This document shows positions 1 to 9,501 of a DNA stretch of 64,000 nt, piece after piece. Position 1 is the first letter of the stretch; every line of letters starts with the position of its first letter. The notes beneath the pieces are model-generated. The model worked only from the letters and a program-made list of their open reading frames with translations. It made no database searches and was not told where the DNA came from. Source of the stretch: Salinicola acroporae (GTDB taxonomy: Bacteria > Pseudomonadota > Gammaproteobacteria > Pseudomonadales > Halomonadaceae); assembly GCF_003206615.1 (NCBI RefSeq), contig NZ_PZJW01000002.1, forward strand, positions 124,001 through 188,000, given 5' to 3'. Made by a program: the position numbers and the translations under genes.

Positions 1-1394
1 CCCCGCGGCGAGGAAAGTCCCCAGTTGACGCCCAGCTCGTGAGTCGCGCTGTCGCGGGCGATCACGATCCGCGCCTCGATCTGGACCTGACGCACCGGAA
101 CATCGAGGTGGTCGATGGTCCGGCGTATGGCGTCCAACTGCTCGCGAGTGTCCTGCAGGATCAGCGTGTTGGTGCGCGGATCGACGGTGACCCGACCACG
201 CTCCGACATCATCCCGATCCCCTCGCCGCCGCGCAGCAGCGCGGCGAGGGAGTCGGCCTTGGCGTAGCGAATCCGCAGGAACTCCGTGCTCAGTGGCGCC
301 AGCTGCTCGGACTGCTCGCGAGTTTCCAGCGTCTGACGCTGCAGGCTCGCCAGCTCGCCGGTGGGGGCCACCATCATTACGTTGCCTTCACGCCGGGCCG
401 ACAGGCCGTGGTTGCGCAGCACGAGATCGAGCGCCTGGTCCCACGGCACGTCGGTGAGATTGAGGGTCACGTTCCCTTGCACGCCGTCGCTGGCCACGAC
501 GTTGAGCCCGGACTCCTCGGCAATGATCGACAGCACGTCGCGGACCGGAATGTCCTGAAAATCGAGCGTGATGCGATGCCCGGTATAACTGGGCCGATCC
601 TCCGCCTCGGGGCGCTCGATCGTCCCCGCGGCAGCCAGGTCGATCGTCAGGCGACGCCCGTTCTGCGTCACCAGCGGTTCCACGGCACTGGATGCGGAGA
701 TGTCGAAGGCCACCCCGCCATCGCCGCGCCGCGGCACGATACGCTGGACGCTGGTGCCGAAGTCCGCGACATCAAGCGTCTGATACTGTTCATCGGGCAG
801 GGTGACACCCGGCAACGTGACCGAAACCTGCCGCCCCTGTCCGGTGACTTCGGCGGCGACCCCGGCACGATCGAGTTCCAGTTGCAGTTGCCCGTCACCC
901 CCCGTGCCACGACGAAAATCGATCGCGGTGATGCTGGGCTCCGCCGAGACCCTCTCCGGGACATCGATGCCTCCGGCGGTCGAGACCGTCGCTGGCGAAA
1001 CGCCGGGGGCGACCCCCAGGTGAACGACGACCCGACCCGACATTCGCTCGATCCGGTAGCCGGTCGTCGATTCCAGCTCGAACACCAGGCGCGTGCGCGC
1101 CCCGGCCTCCAGCACCCTTACCCCGCTGACGCCGGCGCTACCGATAGCGAAGCTCGGCTGGGACAGACCGTTCCGGGTCTCCAGCAGATCCAGCGCCAGC
1201 CGGGGCGGTGAGTCCGTCCGATAGCCGCGAATCTCCGGAACGCCACCCACGAAGTTGAGGCCCACGTCCAGACGGCCCGAGCCCTGGTCGGTGAATGTCA
1301 TCGCGGTCAAAGTGGAGGCCGCCAAGGCGGGAAACGCCACCGCCCATAGAATCAGCGTCGCGATCAAAGCGGCGAAATGCCGTCGAAGAGTCAT
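1..1394 (-). CDS. pilQ: PilQ, type IV pilus secretin (3' end beyond the window)
   Basis: The protein would form the outer-membrane secretin pore through which the type IV pilus is extruded. Only the N-terminal 464 codons lie in the window; translation runs off the left edge without a stop. The start at 1394 opens a signal peptide (MTLRRHFAAL..., likely cleaved after residue 25, ALA). AMIN-type beta-domain sequence follows, then a secretin STN/N0 segment (DIPVRDVLSIIAEESGLNVV). The next part is an N1 domain (LRIRYAKADSLAALL) with the typical secretin phrase TNTLILQDT. The C-terminal pore domain lies outside. It is the last gene of the pilMNOPQ operon, 11 bp after pilP. Confidence 0.93.
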   Translation of the reverse strand, partial: MTLRRHFAALIATLILWAVAFPALAASTLTAMTFTDQGSGRLDVGLNFVGGVPEIRGYRTDSPPRLALDLLETRNGLSQPSFAIGSAGVSGVRVLEAGARTRLVFELESTTGYRIERMSGRVVVHLGVAPGVSPATVSTAGGIDVPERVSAEPSITAIDFRRGTGGDGQLQLELDRAGVAAEVTGQGRQVSVTLPGVTLPDEQYQTLDVADFGTSVQRIVPRRGDGGVAFDISASSAVEPLVTQNGRRLTIDLAAAGTIERPEAEDRPSYTGHRITLDFQDIPVRDVLSIIAEESGLNVVASDGVQGNVTLNLTDVPWDQALDLVLRNHGLSARREGNVMMVAPTGELASLQRQTLETREQSEQLAPLSTEFLRIRYAKADSLAALLRGGEGIGMMSERGRVTVDPRTNTLILQDTREQLDAIRRTIDHLDVPVRQVQIEARIVIARDSATHELGVNWGLSSPR

Positions 1395-1405
1395 GGGTTC
1401 CCCTG

Positions 1406-1957
1406 CTATGGTTGCCGCCGGCTGGCACCGTCGGATTCTGGTTGTGCCATTGCCAGACGCTGGCGGCATTCGGTCCAGTCCCCCTGGGGGTCCCGCACGG
1501 TCTCGACCAACGCCAGTGCCCTCGATTCGACGTCAACGACTCTGCCGTAATCCCGGCCCAGATAGTCGCCCTCGAACAGCCGATGGACTCGACCATCCGG
1601 CGCAGCGACCAGGCCCGACGGGGTGTTGCCCACCATCAAGGTCCCGACAAGGGTCAGGCTATCGAGTTCGAAGGCCTCGAGAGGCTGGCGCGGTCGATCG
1701 GCATCGGGTAGCGGTGCCCTATCCACCGGCTCGACCTGCTCGTCATGCTCGGCCACGAAAGGGCTGCGGCGCTGGCTCTGGTCGTAATCGGCGGTGGCGT
1801 ATTGCGGCATCTGCGGCAGCGCGGCGATCTGCCCCTCGGGCTTGTGCCGCAGGGCATCCAGTTGCGCCTCCAGCGCGCCCAGGTCGGCATCCTGACACCC
1901 GGTGAGCAGGCCACTGGCGATGAGCATCCCGGCCAGCAGGAGGCGATTCACGCTCAC
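1406..1957 (-). CDS. pilP: PilP, type IV pilus inner-membrane lipoprotein
   Basis: PilP is the lipoprotein that links the PilN/PilO inner-membrane complex to the PilQ secretin in the periplasm. The 183-residue product begins with a lipoprotein signal whose lipobox LTGC places the acylated cysteine at residue 21. A low-complexity linker follows, then a C-terminal beta-domain (DSLTLVGTLMVGN, FEGDYLGRDYGRVV) typical of the family. The GTG start overlaps the pilO stop as GTGA, which supports coupled translation. Length is normal for the family. Confidence 0.93.
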   Translation of the reverse strand: MSVNRLLLAGMLIASGLLTGCQDADLGALEAQLDALRHKPEGQIAALPQMPQYATADYDQSQRRSPFVAEHDEQVEPVDRAPLPDADRPRQPLEAFELDSLTLVGTLMVGNTPSGLVAAPDGRVHRLFEGDYLGRDYGRVVDVESRALALVETVRDPQGDWTECRQRLAMAQPESDGASRRQP

Positions 1958-2640
1958 GATTTCCCCCTCCCCGGCTTGGCATCCACGCCGGGATCGGCGT
2001 CCTCTCGATACCGGTAGGTCTTGGCCAGCATCGACAGCCGGAGACGATCCTCCATGGGCGTCAGCGTGAAATCGTGCAGCGTGACGATACGTGGCATGGC
2101 GGCGACACGAGCCAGAAACGAGGCGATCTGATGGAAGTCTCCGCGCACCTGGATGTCGAAGGGCTGCTCGATGTAAAACTCCCGTTCCACCGCCGGGCGT
2201 AACTTGAGGCTATCGATATCGAGCTGCTGCTCGCGTGCCGCGTCACTGATGGCGTCCAGCAGCGCCGGAACCTCCGCATCGCTGGGCAGCATTTCGAGCA
2301 CCCGCTGCATACGGGCCTGCAGCTCGCTCATCTGGCGCTTCATCGCCGGGAGATTGACGGCCTGATAGGAGAGCGTCTCGAAGCGCTGCAGTGCCTGCTG
2401 CTCCTGCGCCATCAACCGCTGATGCACTTCCCTGGGCGACGAGGCCAGCAGCCACTGCGCACCCCAGAACGACGCCAGCAGCAGCGCCGCGGCAATCATC
2501 ACCTGCAGGCCGGCGGGCCAGCTGCCGGCCTCCTTGATATCCAGTTCGCGCCACTGTAGTTCACGCAACTGACGCCACTGTTCGCCCGCCGTCGCGCGAA
2601 GCCCCGCCATCCCTCGGAAGCGCATCGTCGGACGCCTCAT
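1954..2640 (-). CDS. pilO: PilO, type IV pilus inner-membrane assembly protein
   Basis: PilO forms heterodimers with PilN that connect the cytoplasmic PilM ring to PilP and PilQ. The 228-residue product has a short cytoplasmic N-terminus, one transmembrane segment at about residues 42-62 (LQVMIAAALLLASFWGAQWLL), and a periplasmic coiled coil (QRLMAQEQQALQRFETL). A ferredoxin-like PilO domain follows (FDIQVRGDFHQIASFLARVA). Its ATG overlaps the pilN stop as ATGA. Position and topology make the call secure. Confidence 0.94.
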   Translation of the reverse strand: MRRPTMRFRGMAGLRATAGEQWRQLRELQWRELDIKEAGSWPAGLQVMIAAALLLASFWGAQWLLASSPREVHQRLMAQEQQALQRFETLSYQAVNLPAMKRQMSELQARMQRVLEMLPSDAEVPALLDAISDAAREQQLDIDSLKLRPAVEREFYIEQPFDIQVRGDFHQIASFLARVAAMPRIVTLHDFTLTPMEDRLRLSMLAKTYRYREDADPGVDAKPGRGKS

Positions 2641-3206
2641 GACCCGGCCCCCGCCACGCTGTCGTCGACCGGATGCTGATCGACGCTCATGTGGAAACGC
2701 TTGGCCGCCGCGGGTCCTTCCGCGGACTGCACGTCCGAGAGCAGCGGGATATCGAACGCCGGACTGTGATCCAGAGCCCGCATCTGGTCGGATACCTGAC
2801 GATTGGACGCCGCGACTCCGCTGAGTTCGAGCCGGTCCGCCTTGCGCTCCAACTCGGTGTAGTAGACGCCATCGACCAGCGTGGCCGTCAGTTGATCGAG
2901 GACACGAATGGTCAGCGGCCGGCTCGACTGGAGCTCGCCGATCACTTCGATCTGCTTCAGCATGCGCTCCCGCAGCTCGCGGAAATCGCGCATCGCCTGG
3001 ATATCGCGGGTGAGAGCTTCGGTATCCCGCTGAATCAGCGCGACCCGGGCCTGCCCCGCACGGACCAGCGACTTCTCATGCAGGGAAACGCCCCAGCCGA
3101 GCAGCAGGCCCGTCAGCAGCAGCAGCATCAAACCCTGCTTGAACCGACGAGTCCGCTGGACGCGGCGCTGCTCCCGCCAAGGCAGAAGATTGATCTCGAT
3201 CCTCAT
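2637..3206 (-). CDS. pilN: PilN, type IV pilus inner-membrane assembly protein
   Basis: PilN anchors the cytoplasmic PilM ring through its conserved N-terminal peptide and pairs with PilO in the periplasm. The start at 3206 yields MRIEINLLPWRE, the PilM-binding motif (INLLPWR) expected at the extreme N-terminus. An upstream in-frame extension to 3602 lacks homology and overlaps pilM, so I reject it. One transmembrane helix follows at about residues 24-42 (QGLMLLLLTGLLLGWGVSL), then coiled coil and a globular domain. The ATG overlaps the pilM stop as ATGA. The product has 189 residues. Confidence 0.94.
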   Translation of the reverse strand: MRIEINLLPWREQRRVQRTRRFKQGLMLLLLTGLLLGWGVSLHEKSLVRAGQARVALIQRDTEALTRDIQAMRDFRELRERMLKQIEVIGELQSSRPLTIRVLDQLTATLVDGVYYTELERKADRLELSGVAASNRQVSDQMRALDHSPAFDIPLLSDVQSAEGPAAAKRFHMSVDQHPVDDSVAGAGS

Positions 3207-4255
3207 GACAGGGCCCGCATGGCGAGACCGCACGCGGTGAGCATCGCCGGCGCATCCGCGGCCAGGGCACCCACATCCAGCCGCGAATGGACCCGCATCT
3301 GGTGAAAGGGATTGGCGAGCGTCGCCTCGAGGCCGCTCTGGGCACGCAGCCGCTCGGCGAACCCCGGTAACGCGCTCGACCCGCCGGCGAGGACGAGACG
3401 TCGAACCTGCTGCTGCCCCGCCGCGGTGTAGTAGAGCTGCAACGATCGGCCGACGTGCTGGATCAGGGTGTCGATGAACGGCAACAGCACCTGCTGTCGA
3501 TAATCGTCGGGCAACCCTCCTCGCTTCTTGGCCCGGCCGGCTTCGTCGAAACTCATCCCGTAGCGCTTGCTGATGGCGTCGGTGAGCTGCCGCCCGCCGC
3601 AAAGATTGTCCCGGCTGTAGACGATCCGGCCACCCTTGAGGACGTGGAAGGCGCAGAGATTGGCGCCGATGTCGACCAGCGCCGTGCTGTCATCCTCTTC
3701 CTCCGACTCCCGCAGGGCGCGGCAGACCCGCTCCAACGCGAAGCCCTCCACATCCACGGCCACCGCCTCCAGCCCCACCGCTGCCATGGTCGAGGTAAGC
3801 GTCTCGATATCCTGCAGACGGCAGGCCACCAGCAGGATCTCCTGCTGATCAGGGTAGCGGGCATGGCGATTCATGCGCTGGAAGTCGAAGGCAACCTCGT
3901 TGAGCGGGAACGGGATGTACTTGTCGGACTCCATCTGGATCCGGGCTTCGATCTCCTCGTCGCTGAGCGAGACCGGGAGCGACAGCACCCGAGTGATGGC
4001 AGCCGAGTTGGGCACCGCCACCACGGCGCGGCGAGACCGCGGTTGCGCATGCTCGACCGCCCGGCGCAGCGTATCCACGACCTCGCTCTTGTCGCGGATT
4101 CGCCTCTCGACGACGGCCCCCTCGCGCAGAGGGCGCACCGCGTAGCTGTCGATCCTCAGCCCGCCGGCGTGACGCTCCAACTCCAGCAGCTTGACGGTGG
4201 CGGACGTGATGTCCACCCCGACCAATCCTTGGGAGGATCTTTTCAAGCGCAACAC
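3203..4255 (-). CDS. pilM: PilM, actin-like type IV pilus assembly ATPase
   Basis: PilM is a cytoplasmic FtsA/actin-fold protein that binds the PilN N-terminus and helps assemble the pilus machine. Visible motifs are phosphate 1 (VGVDITSATVK), phosphate 2 (TALVDIGANLCAFHVLKGG) and an adenosine segment (RRLVLAGGSSALPGF). I chose the GTG at 4255 because GAGGTG lies 5 bases upstream and the resulting 350 residues match the usual PilM length. An ATG at 4315 would add 20 residues without homology. It is the first gene of pilMNOPQ and is divergent from mrcA. Confidence 0.92.
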   Translation of the reverse strand: MLRLKRSSQGLVGVDITSATVKLLELERHAGGLRIDSYAVRPLREGAVVERRIRDKSEVVDTLRRAVEHAQPRSRRAVVAVPNSAAITRVLSLPVSLSDEEIEARIQMESDKYIPFPLNEVAFDFQRMNRHARYPDQQEILLVACRLQDIETLTSTMAAVGLEAVAVDVEGFALERVCRALRESEEEDDSTALVDIGANLCAFHVLKGGRIVYSRDNLCGGRQLTDAISKRYGMSFDEAGRAKKRGGLPDDYRQQVLLPFIDTLIQHVGRSLQLYYTAAGQQQVRRLVLAGGSSALPGFAERLRAQSGLEATLANPFHQMRVHSRLDVGALAADAPAMLTACGLAMRALS

Positions 4256-4374
4256 TGTCTCACCTCGCCGGAACTCGAAAATCCTAATCGAAGTTAACGG
4301 CGGCCCGACGGGCAACTTGAGACATTTTGTTACACTTATTTCTCGTTGCTTGCAGGAAGCGGCGGGTACGAAAC

Positions 4375-4403
4375 TGGCCCCGGCTCTATCGCATCCATAT
4401 AAT
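4375..4403 (+). promoter_or_regulatory. Candidate sigma-70 promoter of mrcA
   Basis: A perfect TATAAT at 4398-4403 lies 85 bp before the mrcA start. The hexamer 17 bp upstream (TGGCCC, 4375-4380) is a poor -35 box, so the promoter may rely on the -10 element or an activator. This is a hand match only. Confidence 0.45.
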
Positions 4404-4488
4404 GCCCCGGTATTGAATCATGTCCGAAGCTAGGGATAGCGGGCACGCTCGCGGCCGGACCGCCACCAGTCAAGGATTACCTCTTTCT

Positions 4489-7011
4489 ATGAAGCTTTTT
4501 ACCCGCTTACTGACGACCGCCTTCTGGCTGCTGCTGTCGCTGTGCGCCGGAGTCGTGCTGGCAGTCGTCGGCGCAGGGCTCTATTTCGCGCCCGGCCTGC
4601 CGGATGTGCGCCAGCTCCAGAACTACGAGCTTCAGACACCGCTACGAATCTACACCGAGGACAACAAGCTGATCGGCGAATACGGCGAGGAGCGCCGGAT
4701 GCCGATCAGCTACGACCAAATCCCGAAACCGCTGATCGATGCACTGCTGGCGGCCGAGGATGCCAACTTCTACAACCACCCCGGCGTCGATCCGAAAGGC
4801 CTGCTGCGCGCGGCGGTGGAGCTGGCCTCGTCGGGGGACATCCAGTCCGGCGGTAGCACCATCACCATGCAGGTGGCGCGCAACTACCTGCTGACCCTGG
4901 ATCAGACCTTCACCCGCAAGATTCGCGAGATCCTGCTGGCGCTGCAGATGGAGCAGATCCTGAGCAAGCCGGAGATTCTCGAGCTGTATGTCAACAAGAT
5001 CTATCTGGGCCACCGCTCCTACGGTGTCGCCGCCGCCGCCAATACCTACTACGGCAAGCCGCTGGCCGATCTGACGCTGCCGCAGTACGCCATGATCGCG
5101 GGCCTTCCCAAGGCCCCATCCAGCTTCAACCCGCTGGCCAACCCCGAGCGTGCACTGATCCGACGCAACTGGATCCTCTACCGCATGCGCGAGCTCGGCT
5201 CGATCGACCAGGCCAGCTACGAACAGGCCGTCAAGGCGCCGATCACGGCCAGCCGCCACATCGCGCAGTCTGAGGTCGACGCCCCCTATGTCGCAGAAAT
5301 GGCACGCGCCTACGCGGTCGAACGGTTCGGTGACAAGGCCTACACCGACAACATCCGCATCACGACCACGCTCGACAGTCGTCTGCAGACCGAAGCCCGC
5401 AATGCGCTGGTACAGGGCCTGATCGACTACGACACCCGCCACGGCTGGCGTGGCCCGGAGGAGAAGGACGTGCCTCCGAGCCTGGTCGAAGCGCAGGATC
5501 GCACCGAGCGGCAGGGTCTGGAAGAAGAGCTCTCGGAGTCACCGGAGGTCATCCAGACCGCCCGTCAGGCGGCCCAGAGCAGCGAGGCCAACATCGAAGG
5601 TGTCGATGGCGACGTCAGCAACTGGCTCAAGGTGCTGGAACGCACGCCGGCATACGGCCCTCTCCAGCCGGCCATCGTGACCGAGACCGACGGCAAGCAG
5701 ATGCACGTGCTCAATGCCGACGGCAAGGTCATCACGCTGGACTGGGACGGCCTCAAGTGGGCCCGGGTCTACCATAGCGCCAAATGGCGCGGCGACGTGC
5801 CCGCCAATGCCGAGGCGATCGCCCAGCGCGGCGACCTGGTCCGCATCCTCAAGAGCGGTGACACCTGGCGACTGTCACAGCGCCCCGGAGCCGAGGGCGC
5901 GATCGTGGTACTCGACCCGCAGACCGGCGCCATCGAGGCGCTGCAGGGCGGGTTCAGCTTTGCCGCCAGCAAGTTCAACCGCGCCATTCAGGCGCAACGC
6001 CAGGTCGGCTCCAACTTCAAGCCCTTCGTCTATCTGGCCGCGCTGCAGGAAGGCGGCATGACCGCGGCGACGATCATCAACGATGCCCCGGTGGTGATGT
6101 CCCAGTACAGCGGTGACGACTGGCGTCCCGAGAACGCCGAGCGCCAGTTCCAGGGGCCGACGCGCCTGAGGGTCGGGCTGTATACCTCGCGCAATCTGGT
6201 GACCATCCGCGTACTGCAGTCGCTGGGGCTCGACAACGCACTCAACTTCCTCGAGCGCTTCGGCTTCTCCCGGGATCGCCTGCCGCACGGGTTGTCGCTG
6301 GCACTGGGCAGTGCCTCGCTGACGCCGCTGGAGATCGCCAACGCCTACGCGGTGCTGGCCAACGGCGGCTTCCAGGTCTCGCCCTGGTACATCCAACAGG
6401 TCACCCAAGGCAGCCAGAACACCGTGGTCGAAAAGGCCAACCCGCTGGTGGCCTGTCGCGACTGCGCACCCGATGCGACCCAGACCGAAGTCGACGGCGA
6501 ACCGCGTCGCATCGCCCCCAGGGTGGTCGACCCTGATGCGCTCTACATCCTGCGCAGCATCCTGCGGGATGTCATCGAGCGTGGCACCGGGCGCGGCGCG
6601 CTGTCGCTCAACCGTGCCGACATCGTCGGCAAGACCGGCACCACCAACGATCAGCGTGATGCCTGGTTCTCCGGCTTCAACAACTCGCTCGTCACGACGG
6701 TATGGGTTGGCAAGGATGACAACACCACGACCGCGGAATATGGCGCGCAAGCTGCCCTGCCGATCTGGAAGGCATTCATGGGGCCGGCCCTGAAAGGAAC
6801 CCCCGAGGTCATTCCGAAGGCGCCCGATGACATCGTCCAGGCACGCATCGACCCGAATACCGGCAAGCGACTGCATGACGATCAGTCCGGCGGCATCAGC
6901 GAGATATTCCGCAAGGACAATCTGCCCGAGTACCAACCTCGCGGGATTCGCCCTGAACTGGAAGATGAGAGCGGTTCGCAAGGCACTGGCACTTTCGAAG
7001 CCATCTTCTGA
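4489..7011 (+). CDS. mrcA: Penicillin-binding protein 1A (bifunctional)
   Basis: This class A PBP polymerises lipid II into glycan strands (GT51 domain) and cross-links the stem peptides (transpeptidase domain) at the inner membrane. A transmembrane anchor spans about residues 10-32. The glycosyltransferase motifs are EDANFYNHPG (near residue 90), GGSTITMQ and ELYVNKIYLG. The transpeptidase motifs are SNFK (catalytic Ser near 508), SRN and KTGTT (Lys near 715). The long insert between them matches the OB-like domain of PBP1A. The start at 4489 follows AAGGA; an upstream ATG at 4420 would add a 23-residue hydrophilic leader before the anchor. The 840 residues fit the family. Confidence 0.95.
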   Translation: MKLFTRLLTTAFWLLLSLCAGVVLAVVGAGLYFAPGLPDVRQLQNYELQTPLRIYTEDNKLIGEYGEERRMPISYDQIPKPLIDALLAAEDANFYNHPGVDPKGLLRAAVELASSGDIQSGGSTITMQVARNYLLTLDQTFTRKIREILLALQMEQILSKPEILELYVNKIYLGHRSYGVAAAANTYYGKPLADLTLPQYAMIAGLPKAPSSFNPLANPERALIRRNWILYRMRELGSIDQASYEQAVKAPITASRHIAQSEVDAPYVAEMARAYAVERFGDKAYTDNIRITTTLDSRLQTEARNALVQGLIDYDTRHGWRGPEEKDVPPSLVEAQDRTERQGLEEELSESPEVIQTARQAAQSSEANIEGVDGDVSNWLKVLERTPAYGPLQPAIVTETDGKQMHVLNADGKVITLDWDGLKWARVYHSAKWRGDVPANAEAIAQRGDLVRILKSGDTWRLSQRPGAEGAIVVLDPQTGAIEALQGGFSFAASKFNRAIQAQRQVGSNFKPFVYLAALQEGGMTAATIINDAPVVMSQYSGDDWRPENAERQFQGPTRLRVGLYTSRNLVTIRVLQSLGLDNALNFLERFGFSRDRLPHGLSLALGSASLTPLEIANAYAVLANGGFQVSPWYIQQVTQGSQNTVVEKANPLVACRDCAPDATQTEVDGEPRRIAPRVVDPDALYILRSILRDVIERGTGRGALSLNRADIVGKTGTTNDQRDAWFSGFNNSLVTTVWVGKDDNTTTAEYGAQAALPIWKAFMGPALKGTPEVIPKAPDDIVQARIDPNTGKRLHDDQSGGISEIFRKDNLPEYQPRGIRPELEDESGSQGTGTFEAIF

Positions 7012-7017
7012 TACATT

Positions 7018-7040
7018 GGTCGGGGCCTCGAACCCCGACC
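7018..7040 (+). terminator. Hairpin after mrcA
   Basis: Arms GGTCGGGG (7018-7025) and CCCCGACC (7033-7040) form a perfect 8-bp stem with a 7-base loop just after the mrcA stop. There is no clear T tract, so it may stabilise the message or terminate weakly. Confidence 0.45.
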
Positions 7041-7102
7041 CATTCGTTCCACACTCGCTCTTCACCGCACCAGGACGTCGCAGCGAAGCTGAGAGAGATG
7101 TC

Positions 7103-7849
7103 ATGCCCCTGCCTAGTTGCCGCTGGTGGCTGCTGGTCACCTGCCTGATGGCATCCCCATCACATGCGGAGCTTTTCTACGCGCCGCCGGCGCCGGACGA
7201 AAATGCGCCCAACTTCAGTGGCAGCGCGGAACTCGGCTACACCAAGCTGACCGGCAACACCAACACCCAGACCTTGCTCGCCAAGGGCCGCCTGACCTGG
7301 CTCACCGGTCGCTATACCCACACCTTTCGTGCCGAGACTCGCAGCGTCCAGGACAACGACAACACCACGTCGGAGCGATATCTGGTTGGCGCCCGCGAAC
7401 GCTACGAGCTTGCGGACGACAACTACCTGTTCGGCTTTGCGCGCTGGGAGCGTGACCGATTCAGCGGCTACGATTCGCAGTTCACGACCATTGCCGGTTA
7501 CGGACGCCAGATACTGGTCGGGCCGACGCATACCCTCTCGGCGGAAGTCGGGCCGGGCTATCGCCATGACGCCTACGCCGAGGGCGGCAGCGACGACCTG
7601 GCCCTGGCCTACTCGGCACTCGACTACACCTACAATTTCAGCGACGACATCGCATTCGACCAAGAACTCTCCGCGGAGGCGACCCACATCAGCGTAACCA
7701 CGCGCTCGCTGTCGACGATCACCTCGCAGTTGAACTCTCACCTTGCACTGCGCGTTTCCTACGACGTCAAGAGCAATACCCACCCGCCGCCCGACGCCGA
7801 GGCACGCACCGATACCACCACCTCGGTGTCGATTCTCTACAGCTGGTAG
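7103..7849 (+). CDS. DUF481 family outer-membrane protein
   Basis: The 248-residue product has a signal peptide (cleavage after residue 22, SHA). Alternating hydrophobic beta-strand patterns follow and it ends in an aromatic residue (ILYSW), as expected for a small outer-membrane barrel. GSAELGYTKLTGNTNTQTL is the characteristic DUF481 (YdiY-like) opening, in which a salt-tolerance-induced barrel compares strained and wild segments; the function is not established. The start at 7103 was chosen because it opens the signal peptide; a longer in-frame form reads back into mrcA. It follows mrcA in the same direction and converges on maeB. Confidence 0.85.
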   Translation: MPLPSCRWWLLVTCLMASPSHAELFYAPPAPDENAPNFSGSAELGYTKLTGNTNTQTLLAKGRLTWLTGRYTHTFRAETRSVQDNDNTTSERYLVGARERYELADDNYLFGFARWERDRFSGYDSQFTTIAGYGRQILVGPTHTLSAEVGPGYRHDAYAEGGSDDLALAYSALDYTYNFSDDIAFDQELSAEATHISVTTRSLSTITSQLNSHLALRVSYDVKSNTHPPPDAEARTDTTTSVSILYSW

Positions 7850-7906
7850 CGAGCCACGGCGTCGTGGAGAGCGCGAGGCACAAGGGACCGACCGAATCCC
7901 GAAAAC

Positions 7907-7935
7907 GAAGATGCCGCCTCGCGGGCGGCATCTTC
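7907..7935. terminator. Bidirectional hairpin between the DUF481 gene and maeB
   Basis: Arms GAAGATGCCGCC (7907-7918) and GGCGGCATCTTC (7924-7935) form a perfect 12-bp stem with a 5-base loop. It lies between two convergent genes and the outer A/T pairs give a terminator look in both directions. Confidence 0.75.
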
Positions 7936-7954
7936 ACACTCACGACCCGACCGA

Positions 7955-9226
7955 TTACTGGCCGTAGATTTGCTTGACGCTCTTCAACGGATAGTGGGCG
8001 GGATACGGCTTCTTCGCGACACCCGACTCCACCGCTGCCTGGGCCACCGCCGCCGGAATCCTCTCCAGCAGACGCGAATCCACCGGCGTGGGGATGATGT
8101 AGCCACGGCCGAACTCCAGCGAGTCCAGTTCGTAGGCATCCAGCACCTCTTTCGTCACTGGCTCGCGCGCCAGATCCTTCAGCGCGTGAACGGCGGCAAT
8201 CTTCATCCTTTCATTGATGGCAGTGGCACGGACATCCAGCGCGCCACGGAAGATGAACGGGAACCCCAGTACATTGTTGACCTGATTGGGGTAGTCGGAG
8301 CGCCCCGTGCCGATGATCACGTCGCTGCGGGTTGCGCGGGCGACATCGGGATGAATTTCGGGATCCGGGTTGGAACAGGCGAACACGATCGGGTTGGCCG
8401 CCATCCTCTCGAGCTGCTCGGGCTTGAACAGGTTCGGCCCGGAGAGACCGACGAAGACATCGGCGCCCTCGATCGCCTCATCCAGCGTACGCAGCGGCGT
8501 CTCGGTGGCGAACTGGGCCTTGTACTGGTTGAGATCGCTGCGACCGCTGTGAATGACGCCATTGCGATCCAGCATGAAGATGTTCTCGGCCCGGGCGCCA
8601 CACTCGATCAGCAGCTTCATGCAGGCGATGGCAGCGGACCCCGCCCCCAGGCAGACGATACGCGCTGTCGCCAGTGTCTTGCCGGCGATGTCCAGGGCGT
8701 TGAGCAGGCCCGCGGCGGTCACGATCGCGGTGCCGTGCTGATCGTCGTGAAACACCGGAATGTCGCAGCGCTGCTTGAGCGCCGTCTCGATCTCGAAACA
8801 CTCCGGCGCCTTGATATCCTCGAGGTTGATACCGCCCCAGGTGTTGGCGATGTTGGCCACCGTATCGATGAAGGCCTGGGCGGAATCGGCTTCGACCTCG
8901 ATATCCACCGAATTGATGCCAGCAAAGCGCTTGAACAGAACCCCCTTGCCCTCCATGACCGGCTTGCTCGCCAGGGGACCGAGATTCCCCAGGCCCAGGA
9001 TAGCGCTGCCGTCGGAGACGACGGCCACCAGATTGCCCTTGCCGGTGTAGAGATAGGCGTTTTCCGGATCCAGGGCGATTTCCCTGCACGGTTCCGCGAC
9101 ACCGGGGCTGTAGGCCAGCGACAAATGCTTGGCGGTTTCGGTGGGCTTGGTCAATTCGACCGACAGCTTGCCCGGAATCGGCTTGGCATGATAATCGAGC
9201 GCCGCCTGTCTTTTATCGTCACTCAT
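7955..9226 (-). CDS. maeB: NAD(P)-dependent malic enzyme, short form
   Basis: The enzyme would decarboxylate malate oxidatively to pyruvate, supplying NADPH and linking the TCA cycle to gluconeogenesis. The 423-residue product shows the malic-enzyme signature around LAYSPGVAEPC, the catalytic Lys region (NLEDIKAPECFEIE), the metal-ligand segment FHDDQHGTA and a Rossmann motif (CLGAGSAA). It lacks the C-terminal phosphotransacetylase-like domain of E. coli MaeB (759 residues) and so resembles the short Pseudomonas type. The start at 9226 (MSDDKRQAALDYH) matches the usual N-terminus; its ribosome-binding site is weak, and an in-frame ATG 57 bp upstream is possible. Confidence 0.9.
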   Translation of the reverse strand: MSDDKRQAALDYHAKPIPGKLSVELTKPTETAKHLSLAYSPGVAEPCREIALDPENAYLYTGKGNLVAVVSDGSAILGLGNLGPLASKPVMEGKGVLFKRFAGINSVDIEVEADSAQAFIDTVANIANTWGGINLEDIKAPECFEIETALKQRCDIPVFHDDQHGTAIVTAAGLLNALDIAGKTLATARIVCLGAGSAAIACMKLLIECGARAENIFMLDRNGVIHSGRSDLNQYKAQFATETPLRTLDEAIEGADVFVGLSGPNLFKPEQLERMAANPIVFACSNPDPEIHPDVARATRSDVIIGTGRSDYPNQVNNVLGFPFIFRGALDVRATAINERMKIAAVHALKDLAREPVTKEVLDAYELDSLEFGRGYIIPTPVDSRLLERIPAAVAQAAVESGVAKKPYPAHYPLKSVKQIYGQ

Positions 9227-9501
9227 GAGAGAGGTTTCCCGATGGAGGGTGTGGTATTTCGGCATCGTCGTGCCATGGAGTCGCGCCAGATTATAGAAAA
9301 AAGGCAACCCACACAACTTTCACCCTTTACCCCTCTTTCGCGAATTTTAAGTGCCTGTTTGAATCACTTCGATGCATTTGGCGACACTTATAACTGGACG
9401 CCCAGCCATAAAACATCCCTTATCCACCGCCTCGGACCTTGGTCCCGGCCTGAAGCGCCCACCCACTTTCCGGTAACGGGATCCGAGGATCGGACATGAA
9501 A
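9227..9501. other. Intergenic region upstream of maeB
   Basis: About 275 bp between maeB and the rpmE terminator hold no coding sequence I can support. The stretch is more A+T rich than its surroundings (for example TTTTAA at 9345-9350 and TTATAA at 9389-9394) and presumably carries the maeB promoter. No -35/-10 pair is convincing by eye. Confidence 0.5.

Noticed and set aside
2637-3602. 321-residue version of PilN
   Set aside because: The first 132 codons overlap pilM and lack PilN homology; the conserved MRIEINLLPWR start is at 3206.
7970-9499. Long open frame (509 codons) on the plus strand across maeB
   Set aside because: Antisense to maeB, His/Arg/Gly-rich without domains and running through the rpmE terminator.
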